Assembly: GCF_003600835.1 (NCBI RefSeq)
Contig: NZ_NQYC01000002.1
Span: 307,501 to 351,837, forward strand
Reading direction: 5' to 3'
Source: Bacillus sp. PK3_68
GTDB taxonomy: Bacteria > Bacillota > Bacilli > Bacillales > Domibacillaceae
Length of the DNA stretch: 44,337 nt
Shown here: piece after piece, positions 25,192 through 34,610 of the stretch
How the letters are laid out: each line of letters opens with the position of its first letter
Numbering within the stretch: position 1 is the first letter of the stretch
The notes under the pieces: model-generated
The model's input: only the letters and a program-made list of their open reading frames with translations
What the model was told of the DNA's origin: nothing
The model's database searches: none
Position numbers and translations under genes: made by a program

Positions 25192-25533
25192 ATGGCTTGG
25201 TTTTATCTTATTCTTGGAGGAATATTTGAAGTCGGCTGGGCACTTGGTTTGAAGTATTCTGATGGCTTTACTAATATAAGTGTTTTAATCCCTACTGTGT
25301 TGTTATTGGTATTAAGTTTTTGGTGTTTTTCTAAAACATTAGTAATTCTTCCTGTATCAACTGCTTATGCTGTGTTTACAGGACTAGGGGCATTTGGAAC
25401 AGCTATAGTAGGTATGACTTTGTTAGGTGATCCAATGAGCTTTACAAAAGTTGTTTTAGTATTAGTATTAATCAGCTGCATTATCGGTTTAAAATTAGTA
25501 TCAAATGAAACAGAAACGGAAAGTGGTGATTAA
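25192..25533 (+). CDS. SMR-family transporter subunit (Gdx/SugE-like)
   Basis: A 113-residue four-helix small multidrug resistance protein. The essential Glu is in GGIFEVGWALGLKYSDGF, and the helix-3 signature is AYAVFTGLGAFGTAI. The GWALGLKYS pattern and the loop resemble the SugE/Gdx guanidinium exporter branch more than EmrE. ATG 25192 follows AAGGAGAG; the longer GUG/UUG leader is unlikely. It is three bases upstream of a second SMR gene, suggesting an obligate heterodimer. No guanidine riboswitch was recognised upstream. Confidence 0.93.
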   Translation: MAWFYLILGGIFEVGWALGLKYSDGFTNISVLIPTVLLLVLSFWCFSKTLVILPVSTAYAVFTGLGAFGTAIVGMTLLGDPMSFTKVVLVLVLISCIIGLKLVSNETETESGD

Positions 25534-25536
25534 AAT

Positions 25537-25851
25537 ATGGGTTGGCTTTTTATAGTAATGGCAGGGTTGTTTGAAGTTGGAGGCATTATTAACCTTAAAT
25601 TATCTGAAGGATTTACAAAACTTAAACCTACAATATTTTTGATCATGTGTATGGGATTGAGCTTTTTCTTTCTTTCAGTATCATTAAAAGAAATTCCTAT
25701 TAGTATTGGCTATGGTCTGTGGACAGGTATTGGGGCAGCAGGAAGTGTGTTACTTGGTATGTTTATCTTTAATGAGCCTAAAAGTATAAAAAAGTTAATG
25801 TTAGTTGGCGGTATTATAATTAGTATCGTAGGCCTTAAGCTTGTGTCCTAA
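25537..25851 (+). CDS. SMR-family transporter subunit, partner
   Basis: A 104-residue SMR protein with the conserved Glu in AGLFEVGGIINLKLSEGF and helix-3 signature IGYGLWTGIGAAGSVLLG. It pairs with the product of the gene ending at 25533, three bases upstream. Paired SMR genes generally form antiparallel heterodimers in the cytoplasmic membrane that exchange protons for cationic compounds. The substrate could be a guanidinium-type or quaternary ammonium compound; this cannot be settled from sequence. The TetR gene follows 31 bases downstream, so regulation is probably operonic. Confidence 0.93.
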   Translation: MGWLFIVMAGLFEVGGIINLKLSEGFTKLKPTIFLIMCMGLSFFFLSVSLKEIPISIGYGLWTGIGAAGSVLLGMFIFNEPKSIKKLMLVGGIIISIVGLKLVS

Positions 25852-25882
25852 TTTGTATATATTTTTAAATTGAGGTGAGGAA

Positions 25883-26466
25883 ATGAAAAAGGGAGAAGAA
25901 ACTAAACAAAACATTCTAGAACATGGATTAAGATTATTTTCCTTAAAAGGGTATGAGGAAACTTCTCTTAAGGATATAGCGTCTAAAGTCAACATTAAGA
26001 CACCTTCCATTTATGCTTATTTTTCAAGTAAAGATGAACTCTTTGAAAAAATAGTAGATTTTGTTATAGATGACTATGTAAAATTTATTGATTATCAAGC
26101 ATCTACTATGGGTTCGCTTTCCATTAGAGATAAATTATATAATTTGTTAGGAGAATTAAATGAATACTATTATATGAATGACAGAGGGGTTTTTCTTAAA
26201 AGGTATGGCGTTTTCCCACCTGAAAGATTTAAAGAACTTATTTCTCAAAAAACAGTAGTATTGAAAATGAAATTAGAAAATTACTTTATACTATTTTAGA
26301 TGTTGAATCAGACGATAGTCAGTTTATTGATAAAGATACAATTGCAACATCTTTTATTTGTCTCTTAGATGGAATGTTGTTCTATCTAATGAATTATTCT
26401 TATGAAGAATATGAAAGCAGGTTAAAATCTACTTGGAAAGTGTTCTGGAAAGGTATATTAAAATAA
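25883..26466 (+). pseudogene. TetR-family regulator of the SMR pair, frameshifted
   Basis: The N-terminal HTH is intact (TSLKDIASKVNIKTPSIYAY, FSSKDELFEKIV). The frame breaks near 26283-26286, where one T seems missing in a T run. With it restored the protein continues YTILDVESDDSQFIDKD and ends STWKVFWKGILK at 26466, a normal length of about 194 residues. As written it stops after 138 residues, which would remove part of the dimerisation domain. It is probably the repressor of the upstream SMR genes, acting on the duplicated site at 25000-25149. Confidence 0.82.
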
Positions 26467-26538
26467 ATGTCCTCCGAGTCAAGATGAAAAATTTCTTCCA
26501 CAAAATGGTACGATTCTGCAAAATGGTGCGTAGCTTCC

Positions 26539-26568
26539 TTGTTCCAGAATTGCGCCCGATTGTGGTAG
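26539..26568 (+). repeat. Palindromic repeat copy (TTGTTCCAGAA..GCGCCC)
   Basis: TTGTTCCAGAATTGCGCCCG followed by ATTGTGGTAGG. Located after the TetR gene; an overlapping reading frame here is not a gene. Confidence 0.55.
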
Positions 26569-26648
26569 GTCTACAATGTGATTTTTATCTGCTCCATTTC
26601 ACAACCCACATAAAATAACTTTCTTGTATTCATCTATTACTGTATGAA

Positions 26649-26680
26649 ATCCGCATTGTTTTAAGCACAATGCGGATGTT
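26649..26680. terminator. Bidirectional terminator between TetR and the third SMR gene
   Basis: ATCCGCATTGT and ACAATGCGGAT form an 11-bp stem with a short loop and flanking A/T tracts. It lies between two convergent genes. Confidence 0.85.
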
Positions 26681-26702
26681 TGGTTAGAAGCTTGTTATCG
26701 TA

Positions 26703-27035
26703 TTAAGCCAAAAGTCTCCATGCTAAGACACAAGCAATAATTCCAAAAACACATGAGACACGATATAAGTTCATTCTTTCTTTGTAAAGGATGACTCCGA
26801 CAGTAGCAGCTCCTACTGTTCCAATTCCCGTCCATACAGAATAGGCAACGGACAAATCAATGGTTTTCATGGCACTTGATAAGAGGGAGAAGCTTATGAT
26901 AAATCCACCAATTAATATGAGATTATTAAATAGGTTATCTTTCTCCCCCTCGCTTGTTATTTTGAGACCGATGATGAATACAAGCATCAATAAGATAATT
27001 CCTATTTTAAGGAGGCTTATTTCTCCTCCAGACAT
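26703..27035 (-). CDS. SMR-like protein lacking the conserved glutamate
   Basis: A 110-residue protein whose last three helices are clearly SMR-like (AYSVWTGIGTVGAATVGVIL, then RVSCVFGIIACVLAWRL). The first helix reads IGIILLMLVFIIGLKITSEG, where the essential membrane Glu should lie eight residues before the Lys but a hydrophobic residue is found. The ATG at 27035 has no ribosome binding site upstream; GGAGGAG lies inside the frame and pairs with a nearby CTCCT. It may be a regulatory or inactive partner, a fusion with a foreign first helix, or a truncated gene. Confidence 0.65.
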   Translation of the reverse strand: MSGGEISLLKIGIILLMLVFIIGLKITSEGEKDNLFNNLILIGGFIISFSLLSSAMKTIDLSVAYSVWTGIGTVGAATVGVILYKERMNLYRVSCVFGIIACVLAWRLLA

Positions 27036-27156
27036 GACAAATTCTATTCAGTTTGTCTTGTAAAGTTTTAACAAGGTTTTATTAGTATGTATGAAACACA
27101 AACTAACATTGAAAATTTAGTGGGATAAAGAGTATTAAAATAATCATACTTAGTTA

Positions 27157-27190
27157 TAAAAAGGCTATCAATTCCATGATAGCTTTTTTA
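27157..27190. terminator. Terminator-like hairpin
   Basis: AAAAAGGCTATCA and TGATAGCTTTTTT form a stem with a 6-base loop. It lies upstream of the SMR-like gene on its strand. Confidence 0.75.
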
Positions 27191-27202
27191 TGTCTATCTA
27201 TA

Positions 27203-27332
27203 GTGCAAAATGATACTTAAAAGAAGTGCTATTTTGCACTATAAATCAATATAAAAGGTCCAATTTCTCAACATTAAAATTAAGAAATTGGACCAGTTGC
27301 TTACTTCACAAACGCGCCCGATAGTTGAATAC
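27203..27332. repeat. Composite repeat: TAGTGCAAAAT inverted repeat, CCAATTTCTCAA hairpin, GGGC palindrome
   Basis: TAGTGCAAAAT and ATTTTGCACTA at 27203-27241 form an inverted repeat. Then GTCCAATTTCTCAAC..AAGAAATTGGAC at about 27259-27294 forms a hairpin. CTTCACAAACGCGCCCGATA and GTTGAAT follow to 27332. The same three modules in the same order occur at 34735-34858. Confidence 0.75.
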
Positions 27333-27336
27333 CACG

Positions 27337-28629
27337 CTATTCTTTTAAGGTACTTCCTGAGACGTTGACTCTCTTTGATGCAAAGAAATACACGAATACA
27401 TAAACAAATAAACTTCCAATTAAAAGATAGTAAATTTTAGCAGTAGAAGTATGAGTAAGCATAGCGAAATACAGAATAAATAATTGTGCATATAATATAA
27501 CCAAGACAAACACTAAGAAAGAGTTATTTATCTGGGATTTAGAAATAGGGTAAAGTAATGCACTTTGTTTAATTTCATGTTGTAAAGGAATTACTTGAAG
27601 TCCAGTAATAAATAAAATTAGGAGATTAAAAATCCAACCACTTGTTGGTATAGCATAATTAACAAGTATTCCAATTAAAGTCAGTCTCAAATAAAGGTAA
27701 AAGTAATCATTGTATCTTACAAACAAGTGTGAGTATAAATATACGGATGTGCTGCTTTGACTATATGGGATACACCTTTTCAGAATCAAAGTAAGCAAAC
27801 GTCTATTCCTAAAAGAACGTTTAAGATTGGGGACATCCATAAAAAAATTAATAAATTTAAAGTTTTGTAATAATGCACTTTCTTCTTCATCTATCAGCCA
27901 CTGCCAATTCAGATTTCTTTTTTTTCCTATAAAACAAATTAAATAGACGAAATTTACACTCATTAAAACAAGTGCAAAAATCCAGTCATTTTTTAACAAA
28001 AAATAACACATTAAATATATTGAAAAAAACCTATTTAACCTATGTAACACAAATTGTACATGGTTCTCTAACCATTGTTCATCCCACTTCATTAAAATGT
28101 TATAAGCAGCAATCCCCACTATAAAAAAAGAAAGGGAAGATTTATATTAGTTGTGTGCAAAAATAGGGATAAAAAAAGTTATGAAACTTACCAATTTAAT
28201 AACATCAATAACAAAATTATATATAAGTGATTTAATAAAATACGGCTTTAATTCCCATTCTAATGGCAACAAAAACATTATATCTGCCCTTTTAGTAAAT
28301 GTACGAACTTTTGTCTGTATTAAAATGTAGGTTACAAATAGTGATAGGATTACTTCAACAGATATTTGAGGAGGTATCCACTGAAGAAATAAATTAAAAT
28401 AATATATAAAAATACTGCTAATGATTAGAGAAAAATAAACAACATTCACACCAATTATTGAATAGTACCTGAACATTTTTCTATAATATTCCTGAACCCT
28501 TAAACCCCATAATGTTTTTATATCCATAAATATACCTGTACTTTCATGAATTTTACTAAAAACATAGGATGCATCAACTATTTCATCTATCCTCACTGCA
28601 ATATATGAATTGCTTAGCCCTGAATTCAT
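27337..28629 (-). pseudogene. EcsB-like ABC transporter permease, interrupted
   Basis: Two open stretches in the same frame, 28629-28147 and 28119-27337, are separated by an in-frame TAA. Together they give about 430 residues with many membrane helices and the stretch ADIMFLLPLEWELKPYF, typical of EcsB-type permeases. Reading with one T removed at the stop and one added to the following T run gives HNNINLPFLFFIVGIAAYN, a natural membrane helix, so two compensating indels explain the break better than a nonsense mutation. The start may be ATG 28629 or ATG 28527 (MDIKTLWGLRVQEYY), which looks more like the family start. No ATPase gene is adjacent. Confidence 0.65.
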
Positions 28630-28734
28630 TTCCTAATGTCACTCATATATATTAAAGTTCTTCCACAAACCTGCTTACATTAGCTGAAGTACATGTAACC
28701 TACACCAACATAAATTACCATTTTGTTTAGTAGT

Positions 28735-28775
28735 GTTATTCCATTAAATAAAGGTAGCCTGATTGTGGAACAAAA
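28735..28775. repeat. Palindromic repeat copy (TTATTCCATTA..TGGAACAA)
   Basis: GTTATTCCATTAAATAAAGG and TAGCCTGATTGTGGAACAAA, with inverted TTATTCCA/TGGAACAA ends. Followed by a further GCGCCC stretch at 28782-28788. Confidence 0.6.
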
Positions 28776-29062
28776 TTAAAAAGCGCCCTTTAAGCAAAAT
28801 GATAACATGTTAATATTTTACAAGCTAGATATATGTAACAAAACTCGTCCTTTTCTAAACACAACTGTTTCAGTTCAAAAATGGCGGATTTTTATTTCCT
28901 TTTCTGTAATAAAACCGTGTTCACTTTTCTACATCCAATAACTTATTGAAATCTATCTTTATGTTACAATGAATTCAAAGTAAAAATGAAAAAAGATTAA
29001 TAACAGAATAAACGTATACTCATTATCCCCATTCACCTTTTTGAGAGGGGATGCGATAGAGA
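28776..29062. other. Intergenic, AT-rich
   Basis: No gene recognised. AT-rich sequence with a possible promoter (TTGAAA near 28946 and TACAAT near 28966). Confidence 0.35.
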
Positions 29063-29099
29063 GATCTCGTCAGTCACTTTTTTGATTGGCGAGATTTTT
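29063..29099. terminator. Hairpin with T run
   Basis: GATCTCGTCAGTC pairs imperfectly with GATTGGCGAGAT, followed by TTTTC. It overlaps the end of the recombinase remnant on the other strand. Confidence 0.6.
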
Positions 29100-29216
29100 C
29101 ATTATATTATATCGAATTTTATAAACCCTACTATGCCCAACAGTAAATTCCTTCGCTATATCAACTGCACTTTCTCCTGCTTGAGATAGTATAGCGATAT
29201 GGCGCTTTTGTGAACC
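29070..29216 (-). pseudogene. HTH tail of a serine recombinase (remnant)
   Basis: The reverse strand reads KRHIAILSQAGESAVDIAKE then FTVGHSRVYKIRYNIMKNLA. This is the C-terminal helix-turn-helix of Tn3-type resolvases. No catalytic domain is present upstream, where the similarity ends abruptly at 29216. Confidence 0.55.
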
Positions 29217-29545
29217 TGGCTAGATTATTTAGCGTCTAATTGTAAATCTCATGACTAAGTAACTGCATTGACTCTTACATACCCAATTACATAAATTTTT
29301 CTCCCTTAATCCACTTTCTTTCCTTCTATTCTATCAATAACACCCTTTAAGGCATGTAGATTTTGATATAAGTTTTGATATAAAAATTCCTCAAATTCCA
29401 AGAGATTTCCACTGAAATTTTACCTCTCTCAAAAACCATCGTTTTTGATAATGAGTATTTCTGTTTGTAAATTAGACGTTAAAAATAAAGTGTAATCACA
29501 ATTCTGTATTATAATGTTAAATAGGAGATTTCCTATATCTGCTTA
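29217..29545. other. Intergenic, no gene recognised
   Basis: AT-rich sequence. CTCAAAAACCATCGTTTTTG at 29427-29446 contains a small inverted repeat. No coding evidence. Confidence 0.35.
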
Positions 29546-29575
29546 TTCCAGAAAAGGGGCATATTATTGAGAAAT
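29546..29575 (+). repeat. Palindromic repeat copy (TTATTCCAG..GGGGC..ATTGAG)
   Basis: TTATTCCAGAAAAGGGGCAT and ATTATTGAGAAATC. Located upstream of the broken two-component system. Confidence 0.55.
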
Positions 29576-29846
29576 CAGGTAAGGAAGAGTATGAATGCTA
29601 ATTTAAGGTTGATAAGATTTCATTTTTTTGAATTTAAAAAAAGATGATTTTTTCCGAGGGACTGGAAAAGAGCGGCTATTTCTCGAACAGAGAGAAGTAA
29701 GCGTTCTCTCTAATTGCCGAGGATTGCGGTCGATAAACAGAAAACCTGCTTCCATTTTCAAACTACTGGAAGAGTATAATATCCATGAATTAAGCTGGCG
29801 GCTAAATGTTACAGCTTCAGTCCAACCTAGGGAAGTGGGAGGGTTT

Positions 29847-30517
29847 ATGAAAAAGATATTGATAATAGATGATGAAGCAGACATTCGAAAACTGCTAAAG
29901 GATTATTTTGAAATAAATGGATACATAGTTTTGACGGCAAAAAACGGAAAAGAGGCATTGCGGCAAATAGAAAATCAACCTGATATTGTTTTATTGGATA
30001 TCAATATACCTGACATTAACGGTCTTGACGTATGCAGGAAAGCCCGGAGTTTTGTGTCCTGCCCTATTTTATTCCTCACCGCACGAATAGAGGATGCAGA
30101 TAAAATAACCGGATTTCAGGCCGGAGGAGATGATTACATTCAAAAGCCGTTTAGCATCCATGAACTGGGCGCTAGGGTAGAGGCTCATTTACGGAGGGAA
30201 ATGAGAAATCAAAAAAATCTTTGGTTAAGTTTAGTAACGATTTGATCATTGATTATTCAGAACGGGCACTTTACTACAATGACATGCCAATTTCTTTAGC
30301 AAAAAAGGAATTTGATATTATAGCGCTTTTGTCAACACATCCCGGTATGGTTTTTGATAAGGAGCGCATTTATGAAAGGTTATGGGGGCTTAATAAAGAA
30401 GGTGACAGCTCTGTAATAGCCGAACATATAAGACGTATTCGTGTAAAATTGAAAGAGCATGGTTGCGAGAATAGTATAGAAACCGTATGGGGTGTTGGTT
30501 ACAAATGGAGAAAATAA
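29847..30517 (+). pseudogene. OmpR-family response regulator, frameshifted
   Basis: The receiver domain is intact: IIDDEADIRKLL, phospho-Asp in IVLLDINIPDING and Lys in YIQKPFSIHEL. The frame breaks at the A run at 30208-30214 (one A appears missing). The winged-helix half then continues in the next frame (LALFY-like DNA-binding start, ISLAKKEFDIIALLSTHPGM, ending IETVWGVGYKWRK). The joined protein would be about 223 residues. ATG 29847 follows GTGGGAGGG. Similar to VanR-type regulators. It overlaps the kinase start. GC content is visibly higher than in the flanks, suggesting transfer. Confidence 0.82.
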
Positions 30518-31609
30518 TAGACCGACTTAGACTTAAAAATATGACCATACCTCAATCCTTTATCTTTTTAAACTGCATTTCTCTGGTTGTTGTTTTTACA
30601 GCGATAGTATTGGAGTTCGAATGGGCTGAAAGGATGCGGCGCCACTTTGACGGCCATCCTTCGGTGAACGATTTGGTTCAAACTTTTTTGATTGTAATGG
30701 TACTGTTGACCGTCGGGGTGCTATAGTCGTTATGGCAAGCCTCTTTTATAAACTGAAATTGAAAAAACCGCTTGAGCTTCTTAGACGTGCATCGGAGAAA
30801 ATATCAGTCAATGATTTGGAGTTTCATATTTATTATGATGGCAGGGATGAGATGAGCGAGCTTTGTGGCGCATTTGAAAAGATGCGCAGTCAATTGGAGG
30901 GGAATTACAAAATCCTTTGGCGCTCGGTCGAGGAACGAAAGCAGATCAATGCCATTTTTGCCCATGATCTAAGGACACCCTTATCTGTCCTGAAAGGTTA
31001 TTCCGAGCTTTTAACAACCTATCTGCCGCAAAAAACATATCGGAGGAAAAGTTGCTGGATACGATACAAACAATGAAGGTTCATATTTTACGCCTTGAAA
31101 GCTATGTTGAGGCAATGAACTCGATTCAAAAGCTGGAGGAAATACCGGTCCATAAGCAGGAGGTTGAAATGGATGCCCTAATTCCCCTGATAGAAGACAT
31201 TGCCCGGCATGTAACTGGTCAAAGCGGCAAGACATTCGGCTCGTGTCAAGCTGCTCATTCGGCGAAGATTTTTGTCGATATCAATCTGGTTATGCAGGTT
31301 TTTGAAAATATGATCGCAAACGGAGTGCGCTATGCTTTCAGTAAAGTGAACACCCATTATGCTGTATCCAATAGCCATTTTTTAATCACGGTCACAGATG
31401 ATGGCTCCGGGTTTACTGATGTGGATCTCAGCAAGGCTGTTCTTCCTTTTTATTGCGGAGAGGCGTTGGATGGGAGCGAACACCATGGACTAGGGCTTTA
31501 TATTTGCAAAGTTCTGTGCGAAAAGCATCAGGGCAGCTTATATGTAGAGAACGATACCGATGGCGGCGGGAAAGTAACGGCGAGCTTTTTATGCAGAGTT
31601 GATAAATAG
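30505..31609 (+). pseudogene. VanS-like histidine kinase, frameshifted twice
   Basis: The start is MEKIIDRLRLKNM at 30505, overlapping the regulator end. TM1 and TM2 flank a short external loop (EFEWAERMRRHFDGHPSVND). The frame breaks near 30720 (one G missing) and again at the A run near 31032 (one A missing). All kinase parts are present across frames: HAMP-like segment, HisKA with INAIFAHDLRTPLSVLKGYS, HATPase_c with ENMIANGVRYAF and HGLGLYICKVLCE. The repaired length is about 368 residues. It probably controlled the beta-lactamase-like gene downstream. Confidence 0.82.
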
Positions 31610-31663
31610 TTGAAATTTATCCGTTAACATCTTCTTATCATAAAGATAAGGAGACTACTATAA

Positions 31664-33136
31664 ATGACTGCTACGACAAAGATCATATCCAATTGCTTGC
31701 TTTATCTGTTTGCGATTATGTTGATTACCGCCATTCCTGCTTCTGCTATTAAATTCCAAAGCAAGGAAGAGATAGTGGCTGAAATTGATAAATATGTTGC
31801 TGAAAATATGAGAATCAACAACATTACCGGCGCAGCTCTTGCCATAGCCTATGGTGAAGATGTGTATTATACACAAGGGTACGGTGAATTTTCCGATGGT
31901 AGCGATATAACCAGCAGAACACCCTTCCCGATTGCTTCTTTAAGCAAATCCTTTACAGCGCTGGCTGTTTTACAACTGGCAGAAAAGGGATTAATCGACC
32001 TTGACGCGCCATACACATCATATTTTCCTGACATCGCTCCTGAGGATGACCGTGTCAGCCACATTACGATCCGGCATTTGCTGAATCAAACAAGCGGGCT
32101 TAATGACAAGGTGAATCCCGACATGACAAAATCCGCTCAATTTAAATCGTTACAGGAAATAAACAACTCTCTGGCCATAGTAAAGCCTGCAAATGATCCC
32201 GGTGAAAAATATAGCTATCACAATCCCAATTATCAATTTTTAGCCCTGCTTGTTGAGCAAATCAGCGGACAAAGTTTTTCGGATTACCTTCGGGAGCATA
32301 TATTTACGCCTTTGGGAATGAACGATACGTATAACGTCAGTAACATAGAAGAAATTAATAAGAATGCTGCCATTCCACAGGGACATTATCTGTTATTGGG
32401 CAAGCCTGTGGAAAAAGTCGAACCAGCTTGGTTTGTTGATGGGCCTGCCGGTATTATTTCAACTGCAGAAGATATGGCAAAATGGATGATCGCGCAGTAT
32501 AGCGCTCAGCTTTTGCCCCAAAATCTTCTGGAGCAATACCATGCAGCCGGGCAGAATGGATCATATGGAATGGGATGGTCGGCCGAGTCCGACGATAATG
32601 AGGGGAGGACTATCTCCCATGGGGGGATTTTCTGGACCTATAAGGCCGAAGAAACCATCTATTTGGATCAACAGCTTGGCATTGCGATAATGTTTGACAC
32701 AGGTTTAAACGCCTTTGTTGATTATTCCGCTTTCATAAGGGAAATTACCCAGATTATGAATGGAGGAAAGGCTGAACTATCTGTTGTGAACAGCAGAAGC
32801 GTGGAAACAGTTGTGATTTTGTTGATTTTTGGAACAATCCTTTGGGGTGGGTATTCACTTTTCCGGCTGAAAAGGAGTAATCATTGTACCATGGCATTTC
32901 CGAGAAAACTGATCTTCGCAGCGATCAGGACATTGCTTTCCATCCTGATTCTTGTATTTCTATCGCCAATAATGTCTTTTATTGGAGGCGAGCGTGTTTT
33001 GCCTTGGCATGGGATATGGACTACTATGCCATCGCTCATTATATGGCTTGTCGTATTATCGACGGTAAATATTTTTATTTTGGTATACCGTTGCAGGATC
33101 TATTACATCACAAAAAGGGGAAGCGAAATCGAGTAG
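31664..33136 (+). CDS. Serine beta-lactamase-like membrane protein
   Basis: A 490-residue protein of the class C beta-lactamase/AmpH group. It has an N-terminal signal segment, the catalytic SxxK motif in SLSKSFTALAV (near residue 94), the YxN-type motif in YSYHNPNYQF and HGG in RTISHGGIFWTY. The C-terminal 120 residues hold three predicted membrane helices (VVILLIFGTILWGGYSLF and two more), as in membrane-tethered D-Ala-peptidase relatives. It follows the broken two-component genes by 54 bases with an AAGGAG site, and is intact. Acts on cell-wall peptides or beta-lactams outside the cell; true activity unknown. Confidence 0.9.
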   Translation: MTATTKIISNCLLYLFAIMLITAIPASAIKFQSKEEIVAEIDKYVAENMRINNITGAALAIAYGEDVYYTQGYGEFSDGSDITSRTPFPIASLSKSFTALAVLQLAEKGLIDLDAPYTSYFPDIAPEDDRVSHITIRHLLNQTSGLNDKVNPDMTKSAQFKSLQEINNSLAIVKPANDPGEKYSYHNPNYQFLALLVEQISGQSFSDYLREHIFTPLGMNDTYNVSNIEEINKNAAIPQGHYLLLGKPVEKVEPAWFVDGPAGIISTAEDMAKWMIAQYSAQLLPQNLLEQYHAAGQNGSYGMGWSAESDDNEGRTISHGGIFWTYKAEETIYLDQQLGIAIMFDTGLNAFVDYSAFIREITQIMNGGKAELSVVNSRSVETVVILLIFGTILWGGYSLFRLKRSNHCTMAFPRKLIFAAIRTLLSILILVFLSPIMSFIGGERVLPWHGIWTTMPSLIIWLVVLSTVNIFILVYRCRIYYITKRGSEIE

Positions 33137-33220
33137 GGATGCTTCACAGCACTGTCTCTCAAAATCCTTATGAAAAACGATCGATTAATTTAGATGAAAG
33201 TGTTTAAAACGGCATTCATG

Positions 33221-33252
33221 TTATTCCAGAAACGGGCGCTTTTCCGAAGTAA
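33221..33252 (+). repeat. Palindromic repeat copy (TTATTCCAGAAACGGGCGC)
   Basis: TTATTCCAGAAACGGGCGCT followed by TTTCCGAAGTAA. The right half is diverged. Confidence 0.6.
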
Positions 33253-33280
33253 AGATCTTTTCGAGATTAGATATTCATTG

Positions 33281-33323
33281 TAAAACTCAGCTAATATCTC
33301 GCCATGATATTAGCTGGGTTTTG
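33281..33323. terminator. Bidirectional terminator
   Basis: AAAACTCAGCTAATATC and GATATTAGCTGGGTTTT form a 17-bp stem with one G-T pair. It lies between convergent genes (beta-lactamase-like and VOC). Confidence 0.9.
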
Positions 33324-33351
33324 CAATAAACACTTAGATGTGAAAATAAAA

Positions 33352-33735
33352 TTATCCAATACTCTCATAGATTTCAATTAGTGAACCATCAGGATCTCTA
33401 AAATGAGCTACTTTAATTCCCCATCCTTCTTGTGCAGTAGGCTTTGTTATGAATTCCACTTTTTCTTTTAATTCCTTATATTTTTCTTCAACATTATCGA
33501 CCTTGAAAATTAAAGCAATTCTATCAGACTTATGAATATAAGATACACTCTCTGCACCTATAGCTTTAAGCATTTGTTTTCGTTCAAATAGCCCTAAAGT
33601 ACAACCACTGAACTTGAAATCTGCATATAAAGTTTCTTCGTCTCCCCACGATACTTCGAAACCTAAAATATCTCTATAAAATAAGAAACATTCTTTATAA
33701 TTGTCTACTAATAAACGTGTGTGTGTTAGCTCCAA
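33352..33735 (-). CDS. VOC-family (glyoxalase/bleomycin-resistance type) protein
   Basis: A 127-residue protein with the paired beta-alpha-beta-beta-beta modules of the vicinal oxygen chelate fold. Recognisable parts are THTRLLVDNYKECFLFYRDI at the start and HFRDPDGSLIEIYE at the end, the latter with the usual metal-ligand glutamate. The UUG start at 33735 is preferred because ATGGAG lies 9 bases upstream and family members begin MELTHTRLLV; GTG 33744 is too close to that site. Function unknown; relatives bind metal and small molecules. Probably co-transcribed with the upstream gene at 33758. Confidence 0.87.
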   Translation of the reverse strand: MELTHTRLLVDNYKECFLFYRDILGFEVSWGDEETLYADFKFSGCTLGLFERKQMLKAIGAESVSYIHKSDRIALIFKVDNVEEKYKELKEKVEFITKPTAQEGWGIKVAHFRDPDGSLIEIYESIG

Positions 33736-33757
33736 GCGATTCACTCCATTTCATTCT

Positions 33758-34432
33758 TCACTTAAATATTTTTTCAAGTTTCTTTACCGATTCATTACTG
33801 CATAAATTTGAAAAATGAGCTATAAGAAATTTCTTTGCTTCTTCTTTATCTGTCTTAAAAGTGTTAATTTTATTTCTCCTTGCCCAAGAATCATGAGTCT
33901 CAAATGCTGTACTGCTCCAACCGTTCTTTTCACTGTCGTCATTTTTTTTCTCCTGTATGCCTGAAATTACAATATCCATTGATCCTTGTAATTCTAATAA
34001 TGCGTTCTCAAATATCCTTTTTTTATCACTTTCCTTTAGTCTTGCCTTTATTCTTAATGCCCTTGTGTCTATCCCTTCCTCTTGGCTAATTATTTTGTAA
34101 ATATCAAATGCTTCTTTCGATACGTTTCCGTTAAAATAGCGTTCCTCAACGGACTCAGCATAGCCTAAAACCCTTTTTACATATGGAAGAAGCTGACGGG
34201 AAACCAATACCGATTTTTTCCTAATGAATTTACCATATCCCGCAACCCCGTCAGTTGAAAATTTTGTCCTCCAAATCCAAGGATCAAACTCTGTTTCTGA
34301 ATGCCAATACTCTGATAAAGTAATGGTATTTAAAGAAGGGAAATCAGGTATTAATGGGGTTAGAGGAAGTAAACCAATCTCTCCTATTACATCTATGGCT
34401 TCCTCATATGTTTTCACTTTATATTTCAACAA
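33758..34432 (-). CDS. Hypothetical protein, possibly AlkZ-related
   Basis: A 224-residue soluble protein. Notable stretches are LSEYWHSETEFDPWIWRTKF, VERYF-like helices and the central LLELQGSMDIVISGIQEKK, followed by NGWSSTAFETHDSWARRN. This layout resembles Bacillus proteins annotated as AlkZ-related (winged-helix DNA glycosylase relatives), but I cannot confirm that. The UUG start at 34432 is supported by AAAGGAG. It lies 22 bases upstream of the VOC gene on the same strand, so the two may be an operon. Confidence 0.7.
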   Translation of the reverse strand: MLKYKVKTYEEAIDVIGEIGLLPLTPLIPDFPSLNTITLSEYWHSETEFDPWIWRTKFSTDGVAGYGKFIRKKSVLVSRQLLPYVKRVLGYAESVEERYFNGNVSKEAFDIYKIISQEEGIDTRALRIKARLKESDKKRIFENALLELQGSMDIVISGIQEKKNDDSEKNGWSSTAFETHDSWARRNKINTFKTDKEEAKKFLIAHFSNLCSNESVKKLEKIFK

Positions 34433-34580
34433 TTTGTTATCTCCTTTATAAAAATAGACATATACCTAATTTCTATATATAACCAAGATTTTCCTCCTAT
34501 AATAAAACTGCCTCGTTACTTTAAGTACAATCCTGCACAATACCCATATCAGCACAAATATCCAGTATTTGTTTGAAAGT

Positions 34581-34610
34581 CTTATTCAATTAAAGGCCCG
34601 ATTGCGGAAC
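34581..34610. repeat. Palindromic repeat copy (TTATTCAATTA..GGCCCG)
   Basis: TTATTCAATTAAAGGCCCGA followed by TTGCGGAACA. Followed by GAGCACCC about 10 bases on. Confidence 0.65.

Noticed and set aside
26433-26618. A 61-codon frame after the TetR gene
   Set aside because: It overlaps the repaired TetR end and a palindromic repeat copy and has no ribosome binding site.
29628-29846. N-terminal extension of the response regulator
   Set aside because: A receiver domain starts at ATG 29847 with a good ribosome binding site; the upstream frame has no resemblance to a domain.
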